Source: Ipomoea triloba
Taxonomy: Eukaryota; Streptophyta; Magnoliopsida; Solanales; Convolvulaceae
Length of the DNA stretch: 64,000 nucleotides
NCBI RefSeq assembly: GCF_003576645.1
Contig: NC_044925.1
Coordinates: forward strand, 4,522,941-4,586,940
Direction: 5' to 3'
A program made the position numbers and the translations under genes. This document shows positions 24,401-35,330 of the stretch, piece after piece. How positions within the stretch are numbered: the stretch's first letter is position 1; each line of letters starts with the position of its first letter. The notes under the pieces were generated by a model. That model had not been told where the DNA came from. It saw nothing but the letters and a program-made list of their open reading frames with translations, and did not search any database.

Positions 24401-27400
24401 ATTTTTCATAATAAGTAATGTTGACAAGTGACTCTCACTTATAAGGGAAAATATAATACTTTTGAGGAAAAATGTAATACTTTTAAATCGAAATATAAAA
24501 GTATTGTATTTTCCCCTAAAAGTATTACATTTACCCTAATAAGTAACAAAAATTTTATTCATGATTAGTATTACATTTGAGCATATAAGTATGTCATTTG
24601 TGCATATAAGTGTTGCATTTACATCTTGACCCGACCCGACCCGACCCATGGTGAAACGGTCTCACACAAGTTTTTGCCTAATTAGAAATATCGTCAAGAC
24701 TCTTTCTCAGTCTTTATTGTGTACTTCATTCTTTTCATGGAGTCTCACACGCAAAGTGTGAATATTAAGAGTCTATTCATAACTTAAATACGAATGTTGA
24801 GACAAAAACATACTCGAAAGAGTTCATATATATATATATATGCATTCCAATTAGGATGGTAACACCGCACCACAACCCAAGCCACACTGCAAATTATATC
24901 GTGGACCGTGGTCCACAATGCATTGTGGACCGCGGTCCACGATATAATAACNAATGTGAAACTGTTATTCAGTATCTTTTCATATACACTGCACTTTCTT
25001 TTCAACACAACTACAGTTACTTTTTTATATAACTACAGTTTCATTCGATATCAAAACAAATGTAAGGCAATATCTTTTGGAATGAACTGTAGTATCAATT
25101 ACGGGGCTCCATCTCCCATTTACTAAAACGACGTCGTTTTGGGACCGCGGTCCACAATGCATTGTGGACCGCGGTCCACGATATAATAACTGAAGCCACA
25201 CCCACACGTAGGGTTAATAACCTAATTAAGGCCTCGTTTGAGAGAGTTTTGTATTATCTTAACTGCATTTTTTAGAAACTTCAATTAAAAAAATTAATTA
25301 AGAATTTAGTTGGAGTGATAGATATATCACTCTTAACCCATTGTCGTTCTTCTTATGACCTTATCAACACTACCGCTCTAAATTTCACCAATATTGTTGC
25401 TTTCCTAAAAGTACTTCTAAACTTTATTTGTCACGTCTAGCTGAAAATTTAATTGAAAGTTGAAAAGTCAGTACAAAGTAGTTAATAAACTAACTAATTA
25501 AAATTGAAGTGTTTGGTAAATTTAATTGTTGAATTAGTTTAGAAGTATAAAAATACATAAAAGGTTAAATTAAGATATTAGGATTTTGATTAATGAACGG
25601 AAGATGATGTCATTTTTTTGTAAATTAATAAAAAAAAAAAGGCTAAAAAAAAGTTAAAAAATTAAGAGTTTATTTTGAAACGATACTTGGGATAGTGTTT
25701 CAAAATAAACTTTTATTTTTAACTCCCCATATTTTACCAAACAAAGCTTCTCGCTTATTTGTAGCTTAAAATAAGCTATACGTTGTAAATAAGCTCTACC
25801 AAACAAAATCTTACCTATTTAAACATTTTAAGTAAACTAATAATTTTATTTCAATTATTCAAAAATATTATAATTTCATATAATCTTGAAACAATTTGTA
25901 TAGGTGCTCGGAGTGTATGAATGGGATGGGTGTAATCCAATCCCACCAGAATTTTGGCTTTTCCCTTCCAATTTTCCATTCCATCCAGGTAATAATTGGA
26001 GTACTAAATCTTTTAATCTAAAAATGAAAAAAAAATTAGTGCTTAATATCATCATAGTTATAATAATATTATCTCTCATTATAATTCAGCAAAAATGTGG
26101 AACTATTGCCGGACAACGTACATGCCAATGTCATACTTGTATGCTAAAAGATATCATGGACCGCTCACAAATCTTGTTCTCTCATTAAGAAGTGAAATTC
26201 ATGTCAAACCATATGATCAGATAGATTGGAATAATACTCGCATGGCTTGTTGTAAGGTTAGCCACATATATACAACTCTAGTTATAAATGATACATGAAG
26301 TATTATATGTTTAATTAATGAATAAATTAATTATTATGTAATATTAAAATGCTTTATTATTTTTTTTTAGTAAAACATTCTTTACAAATTTTTTATAAGG
26401 GATAATCACATTATTTAATTTTCCCTTAATTATATCTTAATTTGAAATGTGGTCACTTAATTTTTAATGAGTTTATACCATCTGGGTTCCTCCGAGTATA
26501 GTAGTTTTGTCACGTTTAGTCCTAAACTTTTAAATTGACAACACATAGTACTTCGACTCTCAAATTGTTACCATGGTCCTTTGACTTTCAAAATTTAACC
26601 AGCAGCGGTTCTCTTAGAAGGACCATGATCTATGGGTGGTTAACTTGGAGTCTTGGACCACCGATAGTAATAATTTGAAAATCGAAGGACCACATATGTC
26701 TAATTTAAAACTGTAGGACTAGACGTTACAAAATCACTATAATTGGAGANATAATATCAAACACAAATGTGAAACTGTTATTCAGTATCTTTTCATATAC
26801 ACTGCACTTTCTTTTCAACACAACTACAGTTACTTTTTTATATAACTACAGTTTCATTCGATATCAAAACAAATGTAAGGCAATATCTTTTGGAATGAAC
26901 TGTAGTATCAATTACGGGGCTCCATCTCCCATTTACTAAAACGACGTCGTTTTGGGACCGCGGTCCACAATGCATTGTGGACCGCGGTCCACGATATAAT
27001 AACTGAAGCCACACCCACACGTAGGGTTAATAACCTAATTAAGGCCTCGTTTGAGAGAGTTTTGTATTATCTTAACTGCATTTTTTAGAAACTTCAATTA
27101 AAAAAATTAATTAAGAATTTAGTTGGAGTGATAGATATATCACTCTTAACCCATTGTCGTTCTTCTTATGACCTTATCAACACTACCGCTCTAAATTTCA
27201 CCAATATTGTTGCTTTCCTAAAAGTACTTCTAAACTTTATTTGTCACGTCTAGCTGAAAATTTAATTGAAAGTTGAAAAGTCAGTACAAAGTAGTTAATA
27301 AACTAACTAATTAAAATTGAAGTGTTTGGTAAATTTAATTGTTGAATTAGTTTAGAAGTATAAAAATACATAAAAGGTTAAATTAAGATATTAGGATTTT

Positions 27401-30400
27401 GATTAATGAACGGAAGATGATGTCATTTTTTTGTAAATTAATAAAAAAAAAAAGGCTAAAAAAAAGTTAAAAAATTAAGAGTTTATTTTGAAACGATACT
27501 TGGGATAGTGTTTCAAAATAAACTTTTATTTTTAACTCCCCATATTTTACCAAACAAAGCTTCTCGCTTATTTGTAGCTTAAAATAAGCTATACGTTGTA
27601 AATAAGCTCTACCAAACAAAATCTTACCTATTTAAACATTTTAAGTAAACTAATAATTTTATTTCAATTATTCAAAAATATTATAATTTCATATAATCTT
27701 GAAACAATTTGTATAGGTGCTCGGAGTGTATGAATGGGATGGGTGTAATCCAATCCCACCAGAATTTTGGCTTTTCCCTTCCAATTTTCCATTCCATCCA
27801 GGTAATAATTGGAGTACTAAATCTTTTAATCTAAAAATGAAAAAAAAATTAGTGCTTAATATCATCATAGTTATAATAATATTATCTCTCATTATAATTC
27901 AGCAAAAATGTGGAACTATTGCCGGACAACGTACATGCCAATGTCATACTTGTATGCTAAAAGATATCATGGACCGCTCACAAATCTTGTTCTCTCATTA
28001 AGAAGTGAAATTCATGTCAAACCATATGATCAGATAGATTGGAATAATACTCGCATGGCTTGTTGTAAGGTTAGCCACATATATACAACTCTAGTTATAA
28101 ATGATACATGAAGTATTATATGTTTAATTAATGAATAAATTAATTATTATGTAATATTAAAATGCTTTATTATTTTTTTTTAGTAAAACATTCTTTACAA
28201 ATTTTTTATAAGGGATAATCACATTATTTAATTTTCCCTTAATTATATCTTAATTTGAAATGTGGTCACTTAATTTTTAATGAGTTTATACCATCTGGGT
28301 TCCTCCGAGTATAGTAGTTTTGTCACGTTTAGTCCTAAACTTTTAAATTGACAACACATAGTACTTCGACTCTCAAATTGTTACCATGGTCCTTTGACTT
28401 TCAAAATTTAACCAGCAGCGGTTCTCTTAGAAGGACCATGATCTATGGGTGGTTAACTTGGAGTCTTGGACCACCGATAGTAATAATTTGAAAATCGAAG
28501 GACCACATATGTCTAATTTAAAACTGTAGGACTAGACGTTACAAAATCACTATAATTGGAGAACCCTAAATGGTATTATCTCATTTTAACTTGAATAAAC
28601 GCAGGAGGACAGCTACTACCCTCATAGTTTTATCCAAGATCTGTTATGGAACACCCTCCAATATTGCACTGAGCCCATCATGAGGCGTTGGCCGTTCAAG
28701 AAAATTAGAGAAATGGCGATGAGAAAAGTAATCATGCACATGCGCTATGGAGCTGAAGAGAGCAGATACATTACCATTGGTGCAATTGAAAAGGTTAGGA
28801 TACACACACCAATTAAAACAAAAAAAAAAAAAAATTAACAGAAAAAAATATCATTTTTAGTTGTTTAATTGTGATAAATTTAGTCTCTTAATAATTCATA
28901 GTATATATTTAGTTAACAACATTTTGATTCACATAATGGATTCTCATTGGAAGGGAATAATTAACTTATAACTCATTCATGTTATTCCTATTAATAAAAA
29001 GGAAAAACACAATCTGCGTTGGCAGTTCAACTGGTCACATGGATAAAATTTGTCACAAGAAGTAAAGGATTGAGACTCACTAGCCACAGTGCGGTCGGGA
29101 GCAACCTCTCAAAATGAGGGCCCCTCCTTTTGCGTAGTGATCAAAAGTACGTCTACCCTCGGTTAGTCCCAGTGGGGGCGCATGGGGTCCATTTCCGAGA
29201 ATATTATTCCACTCCAAATGAGTGGTCACGGAAAAAAACAATGGGAATCAAAATGCTTCAAATTTATGTTACATTTTATTTATTAAATGGGTGTAGAGTT
29301 TGCAAATGATGTGTTGGTGGGCGGAAGATCCAAACTGCGATGAGTTGAAGTACCATCTTGCTAGGGTTCCCGATTTCTTATGGCTTGCGGAAGATGGAAT
29401 GACAATGCAGACTTTTGGGAGTCAAAATTGGGATACCACTTTTGCCACTCAAGCTGTGATTTCTAGTGGGATGGTTGAAGAATATGGAGATTGCCTCAAG
29501 AAGGCCCATTTCTATCTCAAACAATCACAGGTGTGTTGAAAATGACATTTTTTTTTATCTCCTAAATGCATATTATTTCATAATATATAAAATAATGTAC
29601 TTTCAGTACGCAAATAATATATCTTGTGTATATTAAAAATGTATTTTTTATTAATGGTCCACACAACTGTGTAAACCTTAGTCTATGGAATAATGATTGT
29701 GTCTGTAGTTAACATATTCTGTACCTGTAGTTAACAGTTTGTGTCTGTAGTTAACATGTTATGTGCCTTTAATTTATTTACATACCCATAAACTGTTAAT
29801 TACAGGTACAAAATATATTAACTGCAAACACATAATTTTTACACCAGACTCTACAATGCAAGATGGACGTTGGTCCATGGTATAACAATTATTTTAGAAA
29901 TATGACACTCAATTCTATAATTCATCACCAATCTTTAACACTAATTAAATTAGAGCTTATTATTTGAATATGGTATAATAACACCAACAATAACAATAAT
30001 ATATATATATATATATATTAATATGCAGATCAAAGAAAATCCAAAAGGAGACTTCAAAAGTATGTACCGCCATTTCTCGAAAGGGGCTTGGGCATTCTCT
30101 GATCAAGATCATGGTTGGGCTGTTTCTGACTGCACTGCGGAAGCCATTAAGGTACTACTTTAATTAATTTGCATGTTGAAAGGTATATGTAAATAATTGA
30201 TGGTCCCAAACGAGTAACTCTTGGCAATTTATATCATGTACCCTAAATCAAAACGATGAGGTACAAAATTTACACTCGTAATAAGGTACAAAATTTCATA
30301 ACACAAAATATAAAAAACCATAACACAAGACACATCCACATGTTATATGTTTACTTATTTTTTCAAATCTGATTTTGGTACATAATTTATATTCATAGAT

Positions 30401-30854
30401 ACAGAATTTCATAACATAACATAAGACACAATTACTAATTTCACAACACAAGACACAGACACAAATAGCTCTATAATTCAATTTCCTTGACAAACATATG
30501 GTTAGCTTGTGTGAGTTTTGGTGCAGTGTCTGTTGCTACTTGGGCAAATATCGCCTGAAATTGCAGGAGAGAAAGTGGATGCTCAGCGCTTGTACGAGGC
30601 CGTAGATATCTGCCTTTATCTTCAAGTAAGGCTTCAATTCCTTAACAAAAAACTCCTTCATTAATTTGACTAATTAATATCCACTGTCATCACTGCACAT
30701 TTGCATATTGTTTCCATTATTTAGAGTCGTGAGAGTGGTGGTTTTGCTGTTTGGGAGCCTCCAGTTCCACAACCATACCTCCAAATGTTGAACCCTTCTG
30801 AACTCTTTGCTGATATTGTTGTACAAGGAGAGTAAGATCCCAATTCTTCTTAAC

Positions 30855-30924
<70 letters not shown>

Positions 30925-32656
30925 ATTATAATGATACGCTGAAAAAATGCAATTTTAGTCCCTCAATTGTTCATTATTAACGGTTTTAGTTCATAACTTT
31001 TTACTGTTATAATATATACTTCTAACTCTTCAAAAGTGTTTGTTTCAATTTTAAATCCATGGAGCAACTAAATAATTAAATTCTACTAAAATTATAATTA
31101 ATACATAGGTATTTTTGTACTTTTTAATATATGCTTCTTCTTAATTATAATTTTGTTTAGTCTTGATGTTTCATTTGTAAAATAAAAAATATGATTTTAA
31201 CATGGTCGTGTAGGGAAAATAAAGACGATATGCCACAACTGAAAATAAAAATTTTAGGGAAGAAGGTTGTCAAATCTTAATTTTAATTTACATATGAAAT
31301 AACTGAACTTTGACAATGTTATAAAGAACAAAGATAATAAAATTTTAAAATACCCATGTACTAAGTAAAATGTTAATAGAATTTAATACTTTTGAACTTT
31401 TGATGCTTTAGGGGTTAAAAATGCAACGATTTTGAAGAGTTAGGAGTGTATATTGCAACGTTAAAACTTATGAAAAAAAATTGTTAATAAAGAACAATTG
31501 AGGGGCTAAAATTGCATTTTTCTGATCGTGATATTATATATGTGCTAATATTGTTTAATGACATGATTTGGTGGTTAGGCACGTTGAAACTACTGGATCT
31601 ATAGTGAGTGCTCTTGCAGCCTTCAAACATCATTATCCTGATTATAGAGCAAAGGAAGTTGCTATGTCTATTGCAAAGGCAGCAGAATACCTTGAAAATC
31701 AACAGAAACCAGATGGTTCATGGTATGGGTACTGGGGAATTTGCTTCCTCTATGGCACTTGCTTTGCCCTTTTAGGGCTAACAGCTACAGGAAGAAGTTA
31801 TGAGAATAGTGTAGCCATCCGCAAAGCTGCTCAATTCTTCCTGTCAAAACAGAACCAAGAGGGTGGGTGGGGAGAATGCCTTGAATCTTGCCCAAACATG
31901 GTAATTAATTAAATCTCATCTCACCACAAATATTGTAGAGAGGTGAATTGAAATTCTCTCACTCACTTATTGATCATGACTTTGTGGAGCAGAAATACAT
32001 ACCATTTGAAGGGAATCGTTCGAATGTGGTGCAAACATCATGGGCAATGCTAGGACTTATGTACACCGGACAGGTTTGTACAACTGTTAGGATCAAACGC
32101 TTATCACTATGCTAAAAGTTATAGCTAGTAGCAAATGCGTAACTTTATTTCCTTATAAACTGCCATCACATTTTCGAAGGGCAAGGGTGCTGAACTTGAC
32201 TTTTCACTGGCCTCTGCCCAACAACTCCCCTTACCACAAATTGATGAATTTGACCCTTTACTGGCCTTCGTGCAACAGAAACCAATGAACAGTATGTATG
32301 GTTTGATGCATGCTGATAAAATGCTGCTAAACTAACTGTTGTTCTTCTTGTTTTTCCTTGTTAACTAGGCTGAGAGGGATCCGACTCCTTTACACAGAGC
32401 AGCAAAGTTATTGATCAATGCTCAAATGGAAGATGGAGATTTCCCTCAACAAGTAAGATCCATACTATTTGCAATTTAAGGTTTTTCGTTTTTCTTTACC
32501 AAATGTTTTCCTAATAATAAGCATGGAAAAATGCAGGACATTACTGGAGCCTACATGAAGAACTGCATGTTACATTATGCATCACATAGGAGTTATTTTC
32601 CATTGATGGCACTGTCAGAATATCGTAAACGCGTTTGGATATCAGAAAGTCACTAA
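18447..32656 (+). CDS. Oxidosqualene cyclase 1 (triterpene synthase), 15 coding exons
   Basis: Cyclises 2,3-oxidosqualene to a triterpene scaffold, normally on the ER membrane. Exons: 18447-18647, 18745-18933, 19640-19729, 19816-20010, 27717-27801, 27903-28069, 28605-28793, 29297-29530, 30029-30151, 30527-30625, 30725-30831, 31579-31900, 31993-32073, 32369-32452, 32537-32656. All introns are GT-AG and the sum is 761 residues, the usual plant OSC length. Seen: QW-type motifs ([29 protein letters not shown]), MWNYCR at about 256-261, and the catalytic acid motif DCTAE at 484-488. The start MWKLK is typical of the family. Exons 5 and 6 also occur at 25904-25988 and 26090-26256, probably an assembly duplication. 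HPAKMW and [12 protein letters not shown] point to the amyrin/lupeol side of the family rather than cycloartenol synthase. The product cannot be told from sequence, and the Asn in MWNYCR is unusual. Confidence 0.93.
18934..19639 (+). repeat. OSC1 intron 2: MITE relic and local direct duplication
   Basis: A palindromic relic (about 19040-19215) ends ggaccatggtccac and resembles 2812-3000. After it, an approximately 130-bp block occurs twice: 19244-19372 and 19484-19622 share ttgaactttggtctcttgc-like and gtggagtctgga words, then tgtttcatta. Non-coding. Confidence 0.6.
20035..20245 (-). mobile_element. tRNA-derived SINE-like element in OSC1 intron 4
   Basis: The minus strand has an A-box-like tggttagcgtgag, a B-box-like ggagttcaaac about 45 bp on, and a 3' A tail (the T run at 20036-20043 on the plus strand). 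This order and tail fit an Au-SINE-like element. Ends are approximate. Confidence 0.6.
20985..21660. repeat. Three direct copies of a ~95-bp block in OSC1 intron 4
   Basis: The block gttagtttagcagatctga through catgacatacgtaatatat occurs at about 20988-21080, 21411-21500 and 21570-21660. The last two run into (TA)n tracts. Spacer between copies 1 and 2 is AT-rich and ends in GGTC-MITE-like words. No coding potential. Confidence 0.75.
21676..22065. mobile_element. Foldback MITE in OSC1 intron 4
   Basis: The left arm (gagatcacttgtttagttaa, then gatcgtgagatcagatctt) is the inverse of the right arm (aagatgtgatctcacgatc, then taagcaaatggtctcac). The interior repeats gtgtgcgaacggt words. Typical non-autonomous Mutator-style repeat; the target duplication is masked by flanking (TA)n and (CA)n. 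Confidence 0.65.
22282..23609 (+). repeat. Exact 1.33-kb direct duplication, copy A
   Basis: Matches 23611-24938 at a constant offset of 1329 bases, with no difference seen by eye. Copy A stops at a single N (23610) inside a palindrome of the Mutator-type MITE, and copy B then restarts. Exact identity and an N at the joint suggest two redundant contigs placed side by side. Confidence 0.85.
22904..23343. mobile_element. MITE with cacttgtgtgagaccgtctc ends
   Basis: The left end acttgtgtgagaccgtctca and the right end, which reads in reverse as acttgtgtgagaccgtttca, form inverted repeats. Next inward are gggtcgggtcgggtc and its inverse gacccgacccgaccc. The interior repeats catacttatatg and taatacttttgag. 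The copy at 24233-24672 is the assembly duplicate. The frame of 64 codons inside is not a gene. Confidence 0.75.
23611..24938 (+). repeat. Exact 1.33-kb direct duplication, copy B
   Basis: Second copy of 22282-23609. It continues 13 bases further, through acgatataataac, to the next single N at 24952. It carries the same internal palindromic MITE (24233-24672). Confidence 0.85.
24888..25192. mobile_element. MITE, Mutator-type GGACC-TIR family, with a gap inside
   Basis: It starts tgcaaattatatcgtgg and ends ccacgatataataactg. A perfect 9-bp target duplication aagccacac flanks it (24879-24887 and 25193-25201). The N at 24952 lies inside, so its middle is incomplete. A 9-bp duplication is diagnostic of Mutator-like transposition. 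Its internal palindrome (ggaccgcggtcc) is probably what broke the assembly. Confidence 0.85.
24953..26749 (+). repeat. Exact 1.8-kb direct duplication, copy A, with OSC1 exons 5-6
   Basis: Matches 26766-28562 at a constant offset of 1813 bases. It contains OSC1 exon 5 (25904-25988) and exon 6 (26090-26256) with intact splice sites. It starts after the N at 24952 and stops at the N at 26750. The second copy extends further left with ataatatcaaacac, which fits the MITE interior, so copy A looks like a redundant contig. Real tandem exon duplication is the alternative; both copies spliced together would add 84 residues in frame. Confidence 0.88.
26766..28562 (+). repeat. Exact 1.8-kb direct duplication, copy B, with OSC1 exons 5-6
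   Basis: Contains exon 5 (27717-27801) and exon 6 (27903-28069) and runs without a gap into exon 7 at 28605. I therefore used this copy in the OSC1 model. Exon 6 carries MWNYCR. Confidence 0.88.
28285..28585. mobile_element. Foldback MITE in OSC1 intron 6
   Basis: The left arm (ttttgtcacgtttagtccta, then ggtcctttgactttcaaa) is the inverse of the right arm (gaaaatcgaaggaccac, then taggactagacgttacaaaa). The outer parts are ataccatctgggttcctcc and its inverse ggagaaccctaaatggtat. The partial copy near 26470-26749 is the assembly duplicate. Mutator-like by style. Confidence 0.65.
28794..29296 (+). other. OSC1 intron 7
   Basis: 503-bp intron. A possible SINE fragment lies at 29030-29220 (gattgagactcactagcc, then tcggttagtcccagtg). 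No coding content. Confidence 0.5.
29560..29890. mobile_element. MITE relic in OSC1 intron 8
   Basis: Contains tggtccacacaactgtg, repeated tctgtagttaacat words and an end ttggtccatggtataacaat that matches the family ends at 45915-46283. The left end is eroded, so limits are approximate. Confidence 0.45.
30852..30922. repeat. (AAT)n-(ATT)n palindromic microsatellite
   Basis: A run of aat triplets turns directly into a run of att triplets, so the whole tract is self-complementary and can form a hairpin or cruciform. It lies in OSC1 intron 11. Confidence 0.9.
30941..31522. mobile_element. Long-TIR MITE in OSC1 intron 11
   Basis: The ends tgaaaaaatgcaattttag and, in reverse, tcagaaaaatgcaatttta are inverted repeats continuing inward through ccctcaattgttc and gaacaattgagggg, with a second matched block (cttctaactcttcaaaa and ttttgaagagttaggag). 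No clear target duplication. Non-coding; OSC1 splice sites remain intact on both sides. Confidence 0.75.
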
Positions 32657-32852
32657 AACCCAAATCCTTGCTATCAATAGCAAACTGTTAATTGTCTGTT
32701 TAAGTGTTTATAGATGTATCCATTAATTCCACATCATGTAATCATGTGATATGATTTAGTACACAGTATTACTTTAAGAAAGAACTACTTGTGTTTTGTT
32801 GAGCATGCACGTACCAACTTTAATTTGTTTGGAAGTTTCCTGTTTGAGACAT

Positions 32853-34191
32853 TGTTAGAAATAAAGTATTAAAGTAGATTTTGATGATGCTAGTGTAAAA
32901 TAGGCCGGATTAGATTTTAAATCCTCAAAATTTTTATTTGTACAAAGTCTAGATGATATGTTTTTATTATCACAGAAAAATTCATTAAGTTTCAAGAAGT
33001 TGCGAAAAGAGTTCATCACTATACAAGTTTGATATTGACATCATGCTGATGTGATTAGTGCCAAAGCTAGGTCAACTACCATAGGAGATTTTGGTGTGGT
33101 TTTTGAGGAGGCAATGTTTATATGTAGGAGAAAGAGAGGAGAGAGAAGAAACCAAGTCCTTATGCAAAGGCCTGTTTTTTTGTCTCCAAAGTGGGACCAT
33201 CCAAAAAAAGTTGCCGCATGATGCGCACAAAATGCGCCCAGCTGGGCGCGTGCACTCCACGCGGGCACGTTAACCTAGCACTATAATATTTCTAGATTTT
33301 GTTTTTCTCTTCCCTCCCATCTCCTCTTTCCTAGTTAAACCGGTAAAAACTCCTAAAAAACAATCACTATTGAGAATGCTCTAAGCTGCAGCACAAGTCT
33401 CTAGCTACTAGCTAGCAACAAGACTTTGCTAGTAGCAAAAGTTGAAAAATGGCGTAATTAGTTGACGTAAGAACAACACAGTACAACTTTAAGCTAGCAA
33501 CACAACTTCCAAGTAATAAAAGTTCAAATAGCAGCAGAAGACCAGCAAGCAACATAAGACTTTTGTGAATGCCAAGACTTTGGAGTAGCAGAGGTTTATA
33601 AACAACATAAGTTATCAAGCAATAATAGGAGTCTAGATAGTGACATAAATGATTCCGCAGCACGACTTGCGAATTAAATAGTAAGATTCTCAATCAATCA
33701 ACTAGACTTTAAGACAGTATAGTACAGGATTATATTGATGAGGACAACAAGACCTTTAATTTAAAGTAACAATAGTATTGATGAGACAGTAAAAGTTTTA
33801 GGCAACACGAGTTTTATAGACAACACAACTTCTAAAACAATAATGACTTGATGATAGTAAGACTTTTTCAAAGTAGCAAGACTTATTTGATAAGCAGGAC
33901 AGCTTATAGCAGAAAGGTCGATAAGTAAAAGGAAACTTTGATAAACATCGACCAACATTCATTGCAAGATCCTTACTGCCTGTAGAGACGTTGGCATACT
34001 ATCGAAGATGGATACTTGCCTTTTTCGAAAAGGATCTTTGAATGTCGCAAAAGCTGGATGATTATGACAAGTTGTAAGCTTCAATTGGACAACAACGTCT
34101 ACGGTTTTCATCAAATATTGGAGATTATTTTATTGGCAAGTTGATATTTTGAACTGGTTTCCCTCCAATGGACGAATTTGAAATCCAATTG
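32853..34191. other. Intergenic DNA, possible LTR relics
   Basis: Starts with tgttagaaataaag and ttttgatgatg, wording typical of copia LTR starts. From about 33390 to 33960 the words agcaac and aagactt recur irregularly, like a decayed internal repeat. Frames of 60-90 codons here have no recognisable domains. No gene is called. Confidence 0.35.
32860..32865 (+). terminator. Possible polyadenylation signal of OSC1
   Basis: AATAAA about 200 bp after the stop codon. The same bases lie in a possible LTR-like relic starting tgttagaaataaag, so the assignment is tentative. Confidence 0.35.
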
Positions 34192-35330
34192 TTAGAAGTA
34201 ATTGTTTAATTTGTATATTTTGATGATGGCAAATTGTATTAGTGTTGGTTGACCCCTCAATTTCTTCTAGTGTATATCACACTCGTTTTTCTATATCTAC
34301 TAGAAGAAGCTTACCTGGAGAAGAGTAGATGGCAAGATTACTCGGGATAATCTATATCAGAAAGAGTTAGAGGGCAAGATTTTTACAAGCTCAAACACAT
34401 GTATACTTACTCTACACACCACGTGTTGAAAGGCCAGCCAATGCTCTAACAAATGAATATATCAACCTTGGAAGGAGTTCATACGATGAAGGATAAAAAG
34501 AGCTGCTATACACATTCTAAGTTTGGATGGCCTATTGATCTACAGTTAAGACAAATTGGTGATAAGCAGAAAAAAGTCTTTGATAGGAAAATGATCTTTA
34601 CCCTACAGTTCATGGCAACGAAAATCAAGAATTTGTTAGCAGATTTTTATTAGGGCACTTAATTGTTAAGTAACAATAGGAAAATTTGAATTTCAAATGG
34701 CACTCAACATACCTCATCTATATAAGGAGGACCCCTTGCTTAGAAGAAAAAGCTGGTTGGTTGAACAACTTCCTAAGTATCTGAGAGAGACACACTTTCA
34801 AGCTTTATCAAGTATTCTAAGCTAAAACAATCATCCAGATTCTAAAGTACAACTTCAAACTCAATCGTCTTTTCTTGTTGAAAGAAGTTGGAAGATCATC
34901 TAAATATGACGACTTTGTGGCTAGCCCTGGTGAAAGATTGATCAGGCAGTAAAGACAAAGTCAATGAGGAGATCGTCACTTACTCCAAGGACTTTCATTG
35001 GTTGAAGGAATGCAAGTAGCATTGTGTGCGAATGGCTTCACTCACTTCTATTTGTAACAATACATAGTAAAATCTCTCTTTGGTCCTAGGGAGAAGAGTG
35101 AAGTAGGAAGTTTTTCTCCCTCTCTCACTTTACTTCTTTTATATTTTATGTTATTAACTAACCATCCATACCCAATTTCACACTCTCACTCACAACGAAA
35201 CAAAGCTACAATACAAAACTTTGTAAGTTTAAGACTTTTGCTGCAAGAAAATTTCATTTTTTATAACTCTTTTAAAATTGTAAAAAGTTTGTTCAACCCC
35301 CCCCCCCCCCCCCCCCTCCCCCACTATTTT
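34192..35330 (+). repeat. Possible copia (Sirevirus-like) LTR relic
   Basis: Begins tgttagaagtaattg, continues with ttttgatgatggcaaat, and has a TATA-like ctatataagg near 34720, which resembles long copia LTRs. No matching second LTR, primer site or clean 3' edge was seen. A C-rich run (about 35297-35322) ends the block. Confidence 0.35.
35297..35322. repeat. Poly-C tract
   Basis: About 20 consecutive C followed by t and five more C. Rare in this AT-rich sequence; the exact length is unreliable in an assembly. Confidence 0.8.

Noticed and set aside
25904..26188. 94-codon frame as a separate small gene
   Set aside because: It is OSC1 exon 5 read through into its intron; the splice donor at 25989 and acceptor before 26090 are clear.
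25904..26256. A real extra pair of exons in OSC1
   Set aside because: Exact identity with 27717-28069, including introns, and single-N joints make an assembly duplicate more likely; kept as a finding, not in the gene model.
33041..33958. Frames of 60-93 codons between OSC1 and the LINE
   Set aside because: No domains, overlapping on both strands, and the DNA looks like decayed repeat.
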